This document shows positions 63,641 through 64,000 of a DNA stretch of 64,000 nucleotides, piece after piece. Origin of the DNA: Abelmoschus esculentus (taxonomy: Eukaryota; Streptophyta; Magnoliopsida; Malvales; Malvaceae); NCBI GenBank assembly GCA_035048815.1, contig JAUCBN010000023.1, forward strand, positions 3,045,501 through 3,109,500, in the 5' to 3' direction. Position 1 is the stretch's first letter. Each line of letters starts with the position of its first letter. The notes below the pieces were generated by a model, which did no database searches, was not told where the DNA came from, and worked only from the letters and a program-made list of their open reading frames with translations. The translations under genes and the position numbers were made by a program.

Positions 63641-64000
63641 ACAGATCCTTACAAAGTATACATAATGGCTTACGAAAACCATAAGAAAAAAAGTATGTAC
63701 ACAAATCCCTACAAAATATACACAAATGCTTACGAAAACTGTAAGGAAAAAAATATGTACACAAATCCTTACCCTTGGATGACCTCCTTTAGCTCATGGT
63801 GAGAAGTTGTAAGGATTTGTGTATATACCTTTTTTCTTACGGTTTTCGTAAGCCATTGTGTATACTTTGTAAAGAATTGTGTACATACACAAATCCTTAC
63901 CATTTTTGTGCCATATTATGTATACTCGTAACTAATTGTGTATGTACACAAATCCTTACCTTTGGATGACCTCCTTTAACTCATGGTTTCGAAGTTGTAA
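63640..64000. repeat. ACACAAATCCTTAC direct and inverted repeats, cut by window end
   Basis: The word ACACAAATCC(T/C)TAC occurs at about 63699, 63757, 63887 and 63948, and its inverse GTAAGGATTTGTGTA at 63808. The stretch with GCTTACGAAAACCATAAG near 63670 is inverted as CTTACGGTTTTCGTAAGCC near 63836. A 45-base phrase, TTACCCTTGGATGACCTCCT plus TTAGCTCATGG, is directly repeated at about 63765 and 63955. The pattern suggests an inverted-repeat element continuing past the window. Confidence 0.7.

Noticed and set aside
62800..63764. Long minus-strand frames rich in Ile, Tyr, Phe and Asn (for example MNIYCMNIFILNFIIRIF).
   Set aside because: They are translations of the 30-base tandem array and have no protein-like composition.

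Overview
The window is plant nuclear DNA. Every recognisable gene has many short exons, GT-AG introns with AT-rich bodies, and products typical of flowering plants: kinesin-13A, glyoxysomal MFP2, a Di19 zinc-finger gene and a STIG1-like peptide. The intergenic DNA is very A+T-rich and full of short interspersed repeats. A dicot is certain in my view. A malvid such as cotton is a guess from protein similarity and repeat style, and the sequence alone does not prove it.

Layout. (1) 169-4731 (+): an SGF73/ataxin-7-like zinc-finger gene, 11 exons, probably a SAGA deubiquitination-module component. (2) 8729-14148 (-): kinesin-13A, 12 exons, 817 residues. (3) 19030-19328 (-): a broken STIG1-like cysteine-rich peptide gene. 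(4) 23624-26360 (+): eIF2 gamma, 8 coding exons, 464 residues, with a 5'UTR intron. (5) 29543-36753 (-): peroxisomal multifunctional protein MFP2, 18 exons, 724 residues, ending in the SRL targeting signal. (6) 46701-53152 (+): FANCI, 13 exons, 1399 residues. (7) 54552-55058 (+): an unrecognised 168-residue reading frame. (8) 55194-55397 (-): a Ty1/copia reverse-transcriptase scrap. (9) 57664-60556 (-): a Di19-family gene carrying a frameshift, a likely lost splice donor and an in-frame stop. Exon coordinates were read by eye from splice signals. For every gene model the exon lengths keep one reading frame to the stop, which supports them.

Between the genes are about 35 kb of mostly non-coding DNA. 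It holds a 781-bp foldback element with a perfect 9-bp target duplication (Mutator-like), at least five MITE-like hairpins that all carry TGACGT in the right arm, a SINE-like family, several dispersed 0.3-0.9 kb A+T-rich repeats (one apparently inserted inside a SINE copy), telomere-like motif blocks, and a 1.1-kb tandem array leading into inverted repeats at the right edge.

The genes do not form a pathway or cluster. They are independent housekeeping or regulatory genes. I found no operon, CRISPR array, rRNA or tRNA gene, and no clear new biological system. The most interesting items are the decaying Di19 and STIG1-like loci, the MULE-like element, the MITE family, and the separate mini-exon that encodes the peroxisome signal of MFP2.
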